A DNA stretch of 64,000 nt from Luteibacter sp. OK325 (lineage in GTDB: Bacteria > Pseudomonadota > Gammaproteobacteria > Xanthomonadales > Rhodanobacteraceae), in contig NZ_QAOX01000003.1 of NCBI RefSeq assembly GCF_003050935.1, positions 434,001 through 498,000 of the forward strand, given 5' to 3'. Made by a program: the position numbers and the translations under genes. This document shows positions 43,271-50,734 of the stretch, one piece after another (the first letter of the stretch is position 1; each line of letters starts with the position of its first letter). Below the pieces are notes generated by a model. It saw only the letters and a program-made list of their open reading frames with translations, was not told where the DNA came from and made no database searches.

Positions 43271-43960
43271 TCAAGAGGTCCAACGGTACCCCACACCATG
43301 CACCGTCTCGATCGCATCGAACTCCGGCGCCAGCGCGATGAACTTCTTGCGGATGCGCTTGATGTGCGAGGTGATGGTGGCGTCGTCCACCACCAGCTCC
43401 GCTTCGCGCATCAGCTGGTCGCGATTCTTCACGTGACCGGGAAAACGCACCAGCGTGTGCACCATCCAGAATTCGGTGACGGTGAGCGGAATCTCGATAC
43501 CGTTCCACAAAATACGCATGCGCTCGGACTCGAGCTTCAACGGACCGTGCTCGATCACCGTCTCGCTCGAGGCCGGGGCCTTCAGCGATTCGATGCGACG
43601 AAACAGCGCCGCGATGCGCGCCGCGAGCTGGTGCAGGCTGGTGTCCTTGGACAGGTAATCGTCGGCGCCCAGGCGCAGGCCGGAGATGACGTCGAAATCC
43701 GAATCCCTCGCCGTGAGGAAGATGATCGGCAGCGTGGCTGACTTGGCGCGCAGTTCGCGGCACAGATCGAAGCCGCCTTCGGGCTCGTCACCCAGACCGA
43801 TGTCGATGATGACCAGCTCCGGCAGGCGCATGGCGAAGGCCATGGAGGCATCCCCACGCGAGCCGTAGCCGCGGGCCTCGTAGCCGAAGCGATTGAGCGC
43901 TTCGACGTAGTTGGCGCGGATGAGGGGTTCGTCTTCGACGATGGCGATGCTGCGGGCCAT
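43271..43960 (-). CDS. PdsR-like OmpR-family response regulator (229 aa)
   Basis: The receiver domain has the acidic pair in IVEDEP, the phospho-acceptor in LVIIDIGLGDEP, T/S in FLTARD and K in YLSKDTS. The C-terminal winged helix (LTVTEFWMVHTLVRFPGHV, VDDATITSHIKRIRKKF, TVHGVGYRW) binds DNA. ATG 43960 is chosen (MARSIAIVEDE); Met two codons upstream is an alternative. It pairs with the kinase downstream; targets are unknown. Confidence 0.85.
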   Translation of the reverse strand: MARSIAIVEDEPLIRANYVEALNRFGYEARGYGSRGDASMAFAMRLPELVIIDIGLGDEPEGGFDLCRELRAKSATLPIIFLTARDSDFDVISGLRLGADDYLSKDTSLHQLAARIAALFRRIESLKAPASSETVIEHGPLKLESERMRILWNGIEIPLTVTEFWMVHTLVRFPGHVKNRDQLMREAELVVDDATITSHIKRIRKKFIALAPEFDAIETVHGVGYRWTS

Positions 43961-44211
43961 GGGCATTCCGTTGAGGTGAATCGGCGAGCGAAGGTTCCTA
44001 TGCGGACGCCCCGGCCGCAAGGCCTTGGTCATGATTGCCCGCGTCTTGCCTCTTCTCGCACTCAGGCCCGGCCCCGGCCTACACGTTTTGTTTGCCCGGG
44101 ATTTGCCACAAACAGTCTGCGGATTGCCTCAATGCGGACGTTCCGCCCGCCGCCCGTGGCGTTCAACTAGCCATAACGGCGCGTCAATCCGGCGCCGAGG
44201 ATGTTCAGACC

Positions 44212-44325
44212 ATGAAAACCAAACCCGACGCCGACAACACCGAACTGGAACGCGACTTCGAGCCGCTCCGCGTGGCCCTGGCCATTGGCGCCCTCGTCCT
44301 TGGCGTCCTGTTCGGCATGCACTAA
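44212..44325 (+). CDS. Small single-helix membrane protein (37 aa)
   Basis: The sequence is an acidic N-terminus (KPDADNTELERDFE), one hydrophobic helix (VALAIGALVLGVLFG) and stop. GAGG lies ~10 bases upstream. It is divergent from the response regulator and 16 bases before the next small frame. Too short to assign; ribosome site, composition and neighbouring mini-gene support it. Confidence 0.5.
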   Translation: MKTKPDADNTELERDFEPLRVALAIGALVLGVLFGMH

Positions 44326-44341
44326 AGACGGGAGACTCCTC

Positions 44342-44461
44342 ATGGATCTTTTCGACGACTTCGTGGAACCGGCTATGGAAGGCCTTGGCGCGGCTGGCGC
44401 GCATGGAAGTGCGCCAGCCGCCGGGGTGGCGGAGCCCGACCCCGAATGGCTGCCCCTCTAA
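44342..44461 (+). CDS. Small acidic protein (39 aa)
   Basis: GGGAG lies 8 bases upstream of the ATG. The protein begins MDLFDDFVEPAMEG and ends EPDPEWLPL, with a Gly/Ala-rich middle. It is predicted to be soluble. It forms a probable two-gene unit with the 37-residue membrane peptide. A REP pair and a terminator follow. Confidence 0.45.
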   Translation: MDLFDDFVEPAMEGLGAAGAHGSAPAAGVAEPDPEWLPL

Positions 44462-44465
44462 ATTC

Positions 44466-44564
44466 TGTGGGAGCCGATTCATCGGCGATCCCGCGGCAGC
44501 GGGCCCACGCGGCAGCGGAATAGGGTGGCGCTAGCACCCTATCGCCGATGAATCGGCTCCCACC
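44466..44564. repeat. REP pair (CCGATTCATCGG type)
   Basis: Forward and inverted units with a CCCGCGGCAGCGGG spacer plus a partial duplication of the spacer (CGCGGCAGCGG). Confidence 0.85.
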
Positions 44565-44590
44565 AGGGGCGCGCAGCGCACCCCTTAACA

Positions 44591-44615
44591 GCCCCCTTAT
44601 CAGTCGGGGGCTTTT
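44591..44615 (+). terminator. Rho-independent terminator candidate
   Basis: GCCCCC - 9 bases - GGGGGC followed by TTTT on the plus strand. It would end the two mini-genes and overlaps the stop of the convergent Sel1 gene. Confidence 0.55.
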
Positions 44616-45385
44616 GCCGTTTGCGCGACGACCTGGCCGATCGGCACCAGGTTGGCGGGCGTTGCCTCACCGACGGTGACCGTGCCGGCCATGCCACGGA
44701 AGAAGTCGTCGCCGGCCTTGTTCAGCGTGCGGAAGGCGGCAAAGCCGTGCGAGCCTGAGACCCGCGAGCTTTCGCCGTTGTTGAACTGGCCAAATCCAGG
44801 GCCATCCGGCGGCGTGATTCCGTCGATGAAGACCGAGCCGCCGAACATCGACGCGGCAACGATATCGCGCATCTCGTTGTTGTATCGACGACGTGCGCGC
44901 TGGCCGGCCACGGCGTCGCTGAAATCTTCTTTCAGCGTCAGCCAGTACTGGTTGGCTTGCACGCGCTCAGCCGGCGTGGACTGTGTGTAGGCCTGGATGA
45001 AGGCAGGTTCGAAGCGCGGGTCGTGGCGTTCGTCGGCTATCGCCAGCCAGGCGAGACCGAGCGGGCGGTTGGCCGGACCTTCGTCGCCATTGAAGTACAT
45101 GAGGCCGAGTGAGTACTGCGCCGGCTTGCTCGCCCAGTGGGCGGCGTCGCGCAGGCGTTCGCGCGAGGACGCGTTATGTCCCCGGCCCAGGTCGCGCGCG
45201 GCTGCGCAGAAATAGTAGTCACCCGGAAGCAGGCGCTCGAGGCCCTGGGCGCAGCCCTGGATGGTCTTGCGGATCTCCGCCTTGGCATCGGACGGTGTCC
45301 GGGCGGGCGATGCCGCATCGGTAGCCGATACGGCACCGGCGACGGTGCAAAGCAAGGCGAGCGCGACGTTACGAAGTGAGTGCAT
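44600..45385 (-). CDS. Exported Sel1-repeat protein, copy 2 of a tandem pair (261 aa)
   Basis: The ATG at 45385 has GGAGAAGG upstream. The signal peptide is VALALLCTVAGAVSA. AQYSLGLMYFNGDEGPANRP then LGLAWLAIADERHDP is a Sel1/TPR-like repeat pair used in protein-protein contacts. GGSVFIDGI recurs in its neighbour. About 45% of residues appear shared with the upstream gene by eye. Periplasmic; partner unknown. Confidence 0.75.
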   Translation of the reverse strand: MHSLRNVALALLCTVAGAVSATDAASPARTPSDAKAEIRKTIQGCAQGLERLLPGDYYFCAAARDLGRGHNASSRERLRDAAHWASKPAQYSLGLMYFNGDEGPANRPLGLAWLAIADERHDPRFEPAFIQAYTQSTPAERVQANQYWLTLKEDFSDAVAGQRARRRYNNEMRDIVAASMFGGSVFIDGITPPDGPGFGQFNNGESSRVSGSHGFAAFRTLNKAGDDFFRGMAGTVTVGEATPANLVPIGQVVAQTAKAPD

Positions 45386-45433
45386 GACCTTCTCCAAAGC
45401 AGGTTTCGAGGGAACTTCCTGTGTGCATCAACG

Positions 45434-46177
45434 TCAATCGGACGGGCGTGCGTTCACCTGGCTGACCGGCACCAGTTCGGCATCGCCGACGAATACGTGG
45501 CTATCGTAGCCGTAGAAGTACATGGCCTTCTGCGCCTGCAGCAGGCGCGCGACGCTGAAGCCACTCTGCAACGGCAGGTTGTCCGCCGAGGCGGCCGCGG
45601 TGGTGGGCATGAACACGCCGTCGATGAAGACACTGCCGCCGAAGTTCGCCGCCCATTCGAGCTCTTTGTACGCACGATCGAACTGACGCCCCGCGCGCGG
45701 TGCCGCCACGGCATCGGCGTAGGTGGTTTTCATGTCGCGCCAATAGGCGTCGGCCTGGGCCAGCTCCTGCGGCGTCGCGTGCTGGTAGGCGGAAATGAAG
45801 CCGGGCTCGTAGGCGGGGTCGTGGCGTTCGGCGGCGAGCGCCAGCCACGCCAGGCCGAGCGGGCGGTTCTTCTCGGCGTGGTCGCCATTGAAATACATGA
45901 CGCCGAGCGCGTACTGCGCCGGCTTGCTGGCCCAGCGGGCGGCGTCTTTCAGGTTCTCGCGCGCCAGGCCCATGTGGCCGCTCCAGTAATCCCGGGCGGC
46001 GGCGCAGAAATAGTATTCACCGGGAAGGAAGCGTTCCAGCCCACCCGGGCAGGGCTGCAGCGAGTCGGCAACCTTGGCTTCCTGATTGGGCAGGGGCAAG
46101 GGGCGCTGGCCGGCCTGGGCGGCAAAGGCCGTGACGGTGAGTGCTGCGGCAAGACTCAGAACGGACAACGCTTTCAT
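45434..46177 (-). CDS. Exported Sel1-repeat protein, copy 1 of a tandem pair (247 aa)
   Basis: The ATG at 46177 follows AAGGATCTAC. The signal peptide is LSVLSLAAALTVTAFAAQA. LERFLPGEYYFCAAARDYW, AQYALGVMYFNGDHAEKNRP and GGSVFIDGVFMP align with the paralogue 49 bases downstream. This copy has a shorter loop after the Sel1 region and a different C-terminus (YFYGYDSHVFVGDAEL). Probably a recent tandem duplication that has diverged. Confidence 0.75.
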   Translation of the reverse strand: MKALSVLSLAAALTVTAFAAQAGQRPLPLPNQEAKVADSLQPCPGGLERFLPGEYYFCAAARDYWSGHMGLARENLKDAARWASKPAQYALGVMYFNGDHAEKNRPLGLAWLALAAERHDPAYEPGFISAYQHATPQELAQADAYWRDMKTTYADAVAAPRAGRQFDRAYKELEWAANFGGSVFIDGVFMPTTAAASADNLPLQSGFSVARLLQAQKAMYFYGYDSHVFVGDAELVPVSQVNARPSD

Positions 46178-46265
46178 ACGTAGATCCTTGGTCTGTGACC
46201 CACCCCGAGTCACCATTACCATACCACCCGGTTCGCTTTTTATTCGTGAAATCTTGTTTAGGCGC

Positions 46266-46940
46266 TTACTTGCCGTCGATGGCCGCGTGCATGCGGCGGA
46301 TCACGTCGGCGTAGTCCGGGGCGTTGAAGATGGCCGAGCCAGCGACGAAGGTGTCGGCACCGGCCGCCGAAATGGCGCCGATGTTGTCAGGGGTGACGCC
46401 GCCGTCCACTTCCAGGCGGATCTTGCGACCGCTGGCATCGATGCGCTCACGCACCTGGCGGATCTTCTCCAGGGCCGAGGGGATGAACTTCTGCCCGCCG
46501 AAGCCCGGATTCACCGACATGATCAGGACCATGTCGATCTTGTCCATGACGAAATCCAGCCAGGACAGCGGCGTGGCCGGGTTGAACACGAGGCCGGCCT
46601 CGCAGCCTTCGCCCTGGATCAGCTGGATGGTGCGGTCGACATGCTCGCTGGCTTCGGGATGGAAGCTGATGCTGCGCGCGCCGGCCTTGGCGAAGTCCGG
46701 CACGATGCGGTCCACCGGCTTGACCATGAGGTGCACGTCGATGTGCTCGGTAATGCCGTAGTCACGCAGCGCCTTGAGCACCATCGGGCCGATGGTGAGG
46801 TTGGGCACGTAGTGGTTGTCCATCACGTCGAAATGCACCCACTGCGCACCGGCGTCGAGCACCTTGCGCGTGTCCTCACCCAGGCGGGCAAAGTCAGCCG
46901 AGAGGATGGACGGGGCGATAACGGGGCTCTGCTTGGACAT
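46266..46940 (-). CDS. rpe: Ribulose-phosphate 3-epimerase (224 aa)
   Basis: Interconverts ribulose-5-phosphate and xylulose-5-phosphate in the pentose-phosphate pathway. [50 protein letters not shown] and [11 protein letters not shown] carry the metal ligands and both catalytic aspartates of this TIM barrel. The ATG at 46940 gives the normal length; longer starts are in repeat sequence. Only a weak ribosome site is visible. Confidence 0.93.
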   Translation of the reverse strand: MSKQSPVIAPSILSADFARLGEDTRKVLDAGAQWVHFDVMDNHYVPNLTIGPMVLKALRDYGITEHIDVHLMVKPVDRIVPDFAKAGARSISFHPEASEHVDRTIQLIQGEGCEAGLVFNPATPLSWLDFVMDKIDMVLIMSVNPGFGGQKFIPSALEKIRQVRERIDASGRKIRLEVDGGVTPDNIGAISAAGADTFVAGSAIFNAPDYADVIRRMHAAIDGK

Positions 46941-46959
46941 GATCGATACCGTTTCTAGG

Positions 46960-47170
46960 AGGATTCGGAGGACTAGAGACTTCGGAGGACTAGAGACTAA
47001 TGTGGGAGCCGCTTCAGCGGCGATGCTCTTGCCATGTACTGGCCCGCTGCCGCGGGATCGCCGATGAATCGGCTCCCACAGGAGATGGGGGCCAACCGAC
47101 AGAAGATGGGGGCCAACCGAAGCGTGATCCAGTGGGCCGTGTATTTCCAGCAGAAGCACGTGTATTTCCG
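46960..47170. repeat. Mosaic of short tandem repeats upstream of rpe
   Basis: A 17-base unit TTCGGAGGACTAGAGAC occurs twice near 46964-46997. GATGGGGGCCAACCGA is repeated near 47085-47120. A 22-base unit beginning GTGTATTTCC occurs twice near 47139-47181. A REP pair (47001-47080) is embedded among them. Confidence 0.7.
47001..47080. repeat. REP pair of mixed stem type
   Basis: A forward CTTCAG unit and an inverted ATTCAT unit with CCGCTGCCGCGGG between. A further single forward unit lies at 47191-47216, just after the end of the djlA-like gene. These are mixed pairs, so the two arms were not copied as one block. Confidence 0.85.
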
Positions 47171-47218
47171 GTAGAAGCACCGCCCCCCCCTGTGGGAGCC
47201 GCTTCAGCGGCGATGCTC

Positions 47219-48034
47219 TTATTTAAAGCCCCGCTCCGCCTTGATCCGCTCATAAGCCGCATTGATCTCGCTCGCCCGCGACTCCGCACGCCGGCGCATA
47301 TCTTCCGGCAGGTCGCCAAGCCGGTCCGGATGGTGCTCCGAAATCAGCTTTCGATACGCGCGCTTGATCGCGCGGTCGTCGCTATCACGCTGGATGCCGA
47401 GCACGGCATACGGATCCGGCCCCTGCGCACTGCGCTGTGGCGGCACGTAGCCGCCACCGGGGCGACCCTGACCACCGCCGTACGAGCGGCCGCTGGTGTT
47501 GGCGTTCCAGGCGTAGCCCTTCATCGCCATGAGCGCCATCAGCTCCATGTCGCTCACGCGCAGGGCGAAGGCGAGCTGGCGCAGGATGGCCATCTTCTCC
47601 GGCGACGGGCTGCCCTCGGCGAGCACCGTCTCGATCACGACGTCGATCACCGGGAAGGCATGGTCGCGGCGATGGCCGACCCACTGGCGCAGCTCGTCGA
47701 TCACTTCGGCGGCGTTGAACTCGGGCTGCTTGCCCTCGTTGAACGCGCCGACCGCGATCGCGCGCTGGTCCTGGTCCAGGCCCATGCGCGCCATGAGGCG
47801 TTCGGCAATGGCGATCTCGGCTTCGGAGATGCGTCCATCGGCCTTGGCCACCGCGCCGATCAGCGCGAACAGCGGCGAGATGTAGCCGCCTTGCGCAGGG
47901 GCACGCCGGCGCTGGCTCTGCTGGCGGCTGGCGTCGAACATGAAGCCGAGCGCGCCGCCAATGAGGGCGCCGAGCAGGTTGTGGGTTAACCAGAAGCCCC
48001 CGAAGAGGCCGATGAACGTAGCGAAGAAATTCAT
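47219..48034 (-). CDS. djlA: DjlA-like membrane co-chaperone (271 aa)
   Basis: An N-terminal membrane segment ([20 protein letters not shown]) is followed by a TerB-like domain ([20 protein letters not shown], about residues 55-160), a Gly-rich linker and a C-terminal J-domain with HPD in [12 protein letters not shown]. This is the DjlA layout: an inner-membrane partner that stimulates DnaK. The ATG overlaps the stop of the upstream cytochrome gene (ATGA). Confidence 0.85.
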   Translation of the reverse strand: MNFFATFIGLFGGFWLTHNLLGALIGGALGFMFDASRQQSQRRRAPAQGGYISPLFALIGAVAKADGRISEAEIAIAERLMARMGLDQDQRAIAVGAFNEGKQPEFNAAEVIDELRQWVGHRRDHAFPVIDVVIETVLAEGSPSPEKMAILRQLAFALRVSDMELMALMAMKGYAWNANTSGRSYGGGQGRPGGGYVPPQRSAQGPDPYAVLGIQRDSDDRAIKRAYRKLISEHHPDRLGDLPEDMRRRAESRASEINAAYERIKAERGFK

Positions 48035-48342
48035 GGAGCCGCTCTGGAAGGGATCTGCACGGAGAACCACTGGGCCAGCTGGTCCAGTTCCGCGTCGGTA
48101 AGGGGGCCGGTAGCCGCGCGCATCACGGGGATGTCGCGGCGGCCGTCACGGTACTGGCGCAATGCTTCGCGCAGGTAATCGAGTTTCTGCCCGGCCAGGT
48201 TGGGCGCGCCGGGAATCCGTGCCATGCCGTCTTCACCATGGCACGCCGCGCACAGCCCGAGGCGCGCCGGCTTCGTGGGCGGCGTCGCAAGGACAGGGGC
48301 GGATAGGGCCAGGGCAAGCGCCGCGGTCGTCAGGATTCGCAT
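48031..48342 (-). CDS. Small exported class I cytochrome c (103 aa)
   Basis: The signal peptide is TTAALALALSAPVLA. CAACH is the heme-attachment motif. The sixth ligand is probably the Met in IPVMRAATGPLTDAE. Similar to cytochrome c4/c5-like single-heme proteins that carry electrons in the periplasm. Co-transcribed with djlA through a 4-base overlap. No strong ribosome site before the ATG. Confidence 0.8.
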   Translation of the reverse strand: MRILTTAALALALSAPVLATPPTKPARLGLCAACHGEDGMARIPGAPNLAGQKLDYLREALRQYRDGRRDIPVMRAATGPLTDAELDQLAQWFSVQIPSRAAP

Positions 48343-48411
48343 GGCAGGGCAATGGGGGCAGTAACCGTAAATTCTAGCAGGCCAATCGCCACAGGCCCTG
48401 TGAGCCCCGTC

Positions 48412-48459
48412 GATGCTGGGGCCTGTTGATGCTGGGGCCTGTTGATGCTGGGCCCTGTG
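48412..48459. repeat. 16-base tandem repeat, three copies
   Basis: GATGCTGGGGCCTGTT at 48412 and 48428, with a third copy (GATGCTGGGCCCTGTG) at 48444. It lies between the cytochrome gene and purC. Confidence 0.75.
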
Positions 48460-48474
48460 CTGGGCCCTGCTTTG

Positions 48475-48580
48475 TGTGGGAGCCGCTTCAGCGGCGATTG
48501 GGTGCTTGCCTCGGCCTGCCCCGCTGCCGCGGGATCGCCGCTGAAGCGGCTCCCACAATCGCCGATGAATCGGCTCCCAT
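48475..48580. repeat. REP cluster upstream of purC
   Basis: A forward and an inverted CTTCAG unit with a CCGCTGCCGCGGG spacer, then an inverted ATTCAT unit ending ~50 bases before the purC start. Any purC promoter must lie inside or beside it. Confidence 0.85.
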
Positions 48581-48632
48581 AGCTACAGCAGTTACAATAG
48601 ACGGCTCGAACCGCCTTACCGGAGTCCCCGCC

Positions 48633-49529
48633 GTGCCTACGACCCTGAGCCAATCCGACCTGCCCGGCCTGGACCTCATCCATCGCGGCAAGGTCCGCGA
48701 CGTCTATGCCCTGCCGGGCAACCGCCTGCTCATGGTGGCGACGGACCGGCTCTCGGCGTTCGACGTGGTGCTGCCCGACCCGATTCCGGGCAAGGGCGAG
48801 ATGCTCACGCAGATCTCCAACTTCTGGTTCGGCAAGACCGCGCACATCATTCCGAATCACCTCACCGGCGAAGACGTCGCCTCGGTGCTGCCGGCCGGCG
48901 TCGATGCCGCGCTGTACGCGAAGCGCGCCGTGGTGACCAAGCGGCTGAAGCCAGTGCCGGTCGAAGCCATCGCCCGCGGCTACATCATCGGCTCGGGCTG
49001 GAAGTCGTATAAGGCCACCGGCGACATCTGCGGCATCAAGCTGCCCGAAGGCTTGCAGATGGCCGCGAAACTCCCGGAGCCGATCTTCACCCCGTCGACC
49101 AAGGCCGCCGTCGGCGATCACGACGAGAACGTCAGCTTCGACGCCGTCGTCGCGCTCGTGGGCGAGGACATGGCCAACGCCGTACGCAAGGCTACGCTCG
49201 AGATCTACGCCTGGGCCGCGGCCTACGCTGCCGAGCGCGGCGTGATCATCGCCGACACCAAGTTCGAGTTCGGCACGGACGAGAACGGCGTGCTGCACAT
49301 CATGGACGAGATGCTCACCCCGGATTCCTCGCGCTTCTGGCCGGCCGACGAATACAAGGTGGGCATCAGCCCGCCCAGCTACGACAAGCAGTTCGTCCGC
49401 GACTATCTCGAGCAGATCGGCTGGAACAAGACGCCGCCCGCACCGAAGGTGCCGGAGAACGTTATCGACGGCACCGCGGCGAAGTACGCCGAGGCGCTGG
49501 ATAAGCTCGCGGGCATCCGACTGGACTAA
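48633..49529 (+). CDS. purC: SAICAR synthase (298 aa)
   Basis: Joins aspartate to CAIR in purine synthesis, using [58 protein letters not shown] and [13 protein letters not shown] are family signatures of the long (yeast-type) form. The GTG at 48633 has GGAG upstream. No PurR-like or riboswitch element was recognised. Confidence 0.93.
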   Translation: MPTTLSQSDLPGLDLIHRGKVRDVYALPGNRLLMVATDRLSAFDVVLPDPIPGKGEMLTQISNFWFGKTAHIIPNHLTGEDVASVLPAGVDAALYAKRAVVTKRLKPVPVEAIARGYIIGSGWKSYKATGDICGIKLPEGLQMAAKLPEPIFTPSTKAAVGDHDENVSFDAVVALVGEDMANAVRKATLEIYAWAAAYAAERGVIIADTKFEFGTDENGVLHIMDEMLTPDSSRFWPADEYKVGISPPSYDKQFVRDYLEQIGWNKTPPAPKVPENVIDGTAAKYAEALDKLAGIRLD

Positions 49530-49563
49530 GCTCTCGTCAGACGGTTCTTACGGGGGTACGACC

Positions 49564-50031
49564 ATGCGCGACGCAGCCACCTGGTTCGACAACTACGCGG
49601 CGGATCACCAGAATCCGACGAATCGGCTGATCCACTGGATCTGCGTGCCGGCGATCACCTGGACGGTCGTCGCGCTGATCTGGCTGATTCCCGTGCCGGG
49701 CTGGCTCGGGCGTCCGGGCCTGTGGGCCGTACTGGCGATGTTCCTGGCCTTCTGCTTCTACTACTACCGGCTGTCGCGGAAGATCGGACTGGCCATGGCC
49801 GGCGCCTTCCTCTCGCTGGCGCTGATCACCGATTCGCTCTACCGCAGCATCGGTAGCAGCGGCCTGCTCTGGCTGGCCGTCGGCGTCTTCGTGGTGGCCT
49901 GGATCGGCCAGTTCATCGGGCACAAGATCGAAGGCAAGCGCCCCTCGTTCCTGACCGACCTGCAATACCTGCTGATCGGTCCGGCGTGGCTGATGAGCAA
50001 GGCGCTCAGCCGCTTCGGCGCGGCGTACTGA
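49564..50031 (+). CDS. Mpo1-like (DUF962) membrane protein (155 aa)
   Basis: WFDNYAADHQNPTNRLIHWI (conserved His cluster) and GQFIGHKIEGKRPSFLTDLQ match DUF962/Mpo1, whose yeast member is an iron-dependent dioxygenase of 2-hydroxy fatty acids. Four membrane helices are predicted. The histidines H15, H24 and H121 are the likely metal ligands. It is followed 10 bases later by another membrane protein. Confidence 0.8.
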   Translation: MRDAATWFDNYAADHQNPTNRLIHWICVPAITWTVVALIWLIPVPGWLGRPGLWAVLAMFLAFCFYYYRLSRKIGLAMAGAFLSLALITDSLYRSIGSSGLLWLAVGVFVVAWIGQFIGHKIEGKRPSFLTDLQYLLIGPAWLMSKALSRFGAAY

Positions 50032-50041
50032 CGGAAGCAAC

Positions 50042-50452
50042 GTGACCCAACCCCTCCTGACCTTCCTCTCCGCCCTCATCTGGTGGGTGATCTACTCCAG
50101 CGCCGCCGCCGTGATCCCTGCCCTTATTGTCTGGGGCGCCCTGCGCTTCCTCGAGAAGACGCCGGTGGTGTTCAACCGCGCCTACATGGCCAGCCTGCTC
50201 TGGGCACTCATAGCGGTGCTTACCGGCGGCCTGGTGATCGCCGCCCAGCACGGCCAGGCGCCAGGCCAGTCGGTCTTCGTCCTGCCCTGGATGCGTGCCT
50301 CGCTGGTGCTGGACATGCTGATCGGTGCCTTCCTGATCTGGCGGCTGGTGCCGCGGATCGATGCGCGCCGGGTCAAGCCGACCAGCGCCTGCATGGCCGT
50401 GGCGCTGGTCATGGTGGTGGCGATGGTGATCGGAACGACGATTCATCGGTAA
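50042..50452 (+). CDS. Small membrane protein, unknown function (136 aa)
   Basis: GTG start 10 bases after the Mpo1-like gene. Four hydrophobic segments (about residues 8-34, 46-66, 79-99 and 112-132). No family recognised; probably co-transcribed with the Mpo1-like gene. Confidence 0.6.
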   Translation: MTQPLLTFLSALIWWVIYSSAAAVIPALIVWGALRFLEKTPVVFNRAYMASLLWALIAVLTGGLVIAAQHGQAPGQSVFVLPWMRASLVLDMLIGAFLIWRLVPRIDARRVKPTSACMAVALVMVVAMVIGTTIHR

Positions 50453-50518
50453 ATCGATAGGGAATCCCTATCGATTCGATGCGAACCATCAGTTGGACGC
50501 GGGACTCGCCATCCCCAT

Positions 50519-50537
50519 AATGAGAGTCATTCTTATT
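50519..50537 (+). promoter_or_regulatory. Fur-box-like site
   Basis: AATGAGAGTCATTCTTATT differs at one position from AATGAGAATCATTCTTATT, a typical Fur-binding sequence. It lies 15 bases before the start of the 60-residue gene, where a bound repressor would block transcription under iron sufficiency. Confidence 0.45.
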
Positions 50538-50551
50538 GGGAGCGTCCGGCC

Positions 50552-50734
50552 ATGGCCAGGAAGATCAAATATGCGGCGACGCACTTCAGCATCGCCTTTT
50601 CGATGAGTTACGCGGTTAACCAGAACGTGGCCCTCAGCGCCATCGTCGGTATCGCCGAGCCGCTGGCCTTTGCCTTCGGCCGGGAAGTGGCCCGCGAAAC
50701 CCGTAACGGCCTGCAGCTAGCGCCCGCCACCTGA
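50552..50734 (+). CDS. Small DUF2061-like membrane protein (60 aa)
   Basis: KYAATHFSIAFSMSYAV and LSAIVGIAEPLAFAFGREV suggest two short membrane segments in the arrangement of DUF2061-type proteins; the assignment is tentative. GGGAG precedes the start. Converges with the glycosidase gene, overlapping its 3' end by 18 bases. Confidence 0.5.
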   Translation: MARKIKYAATHFSIAFSMSYAVNQNVALSAIVGIAEPLAFAFGREVARETRNGLQLAPAT

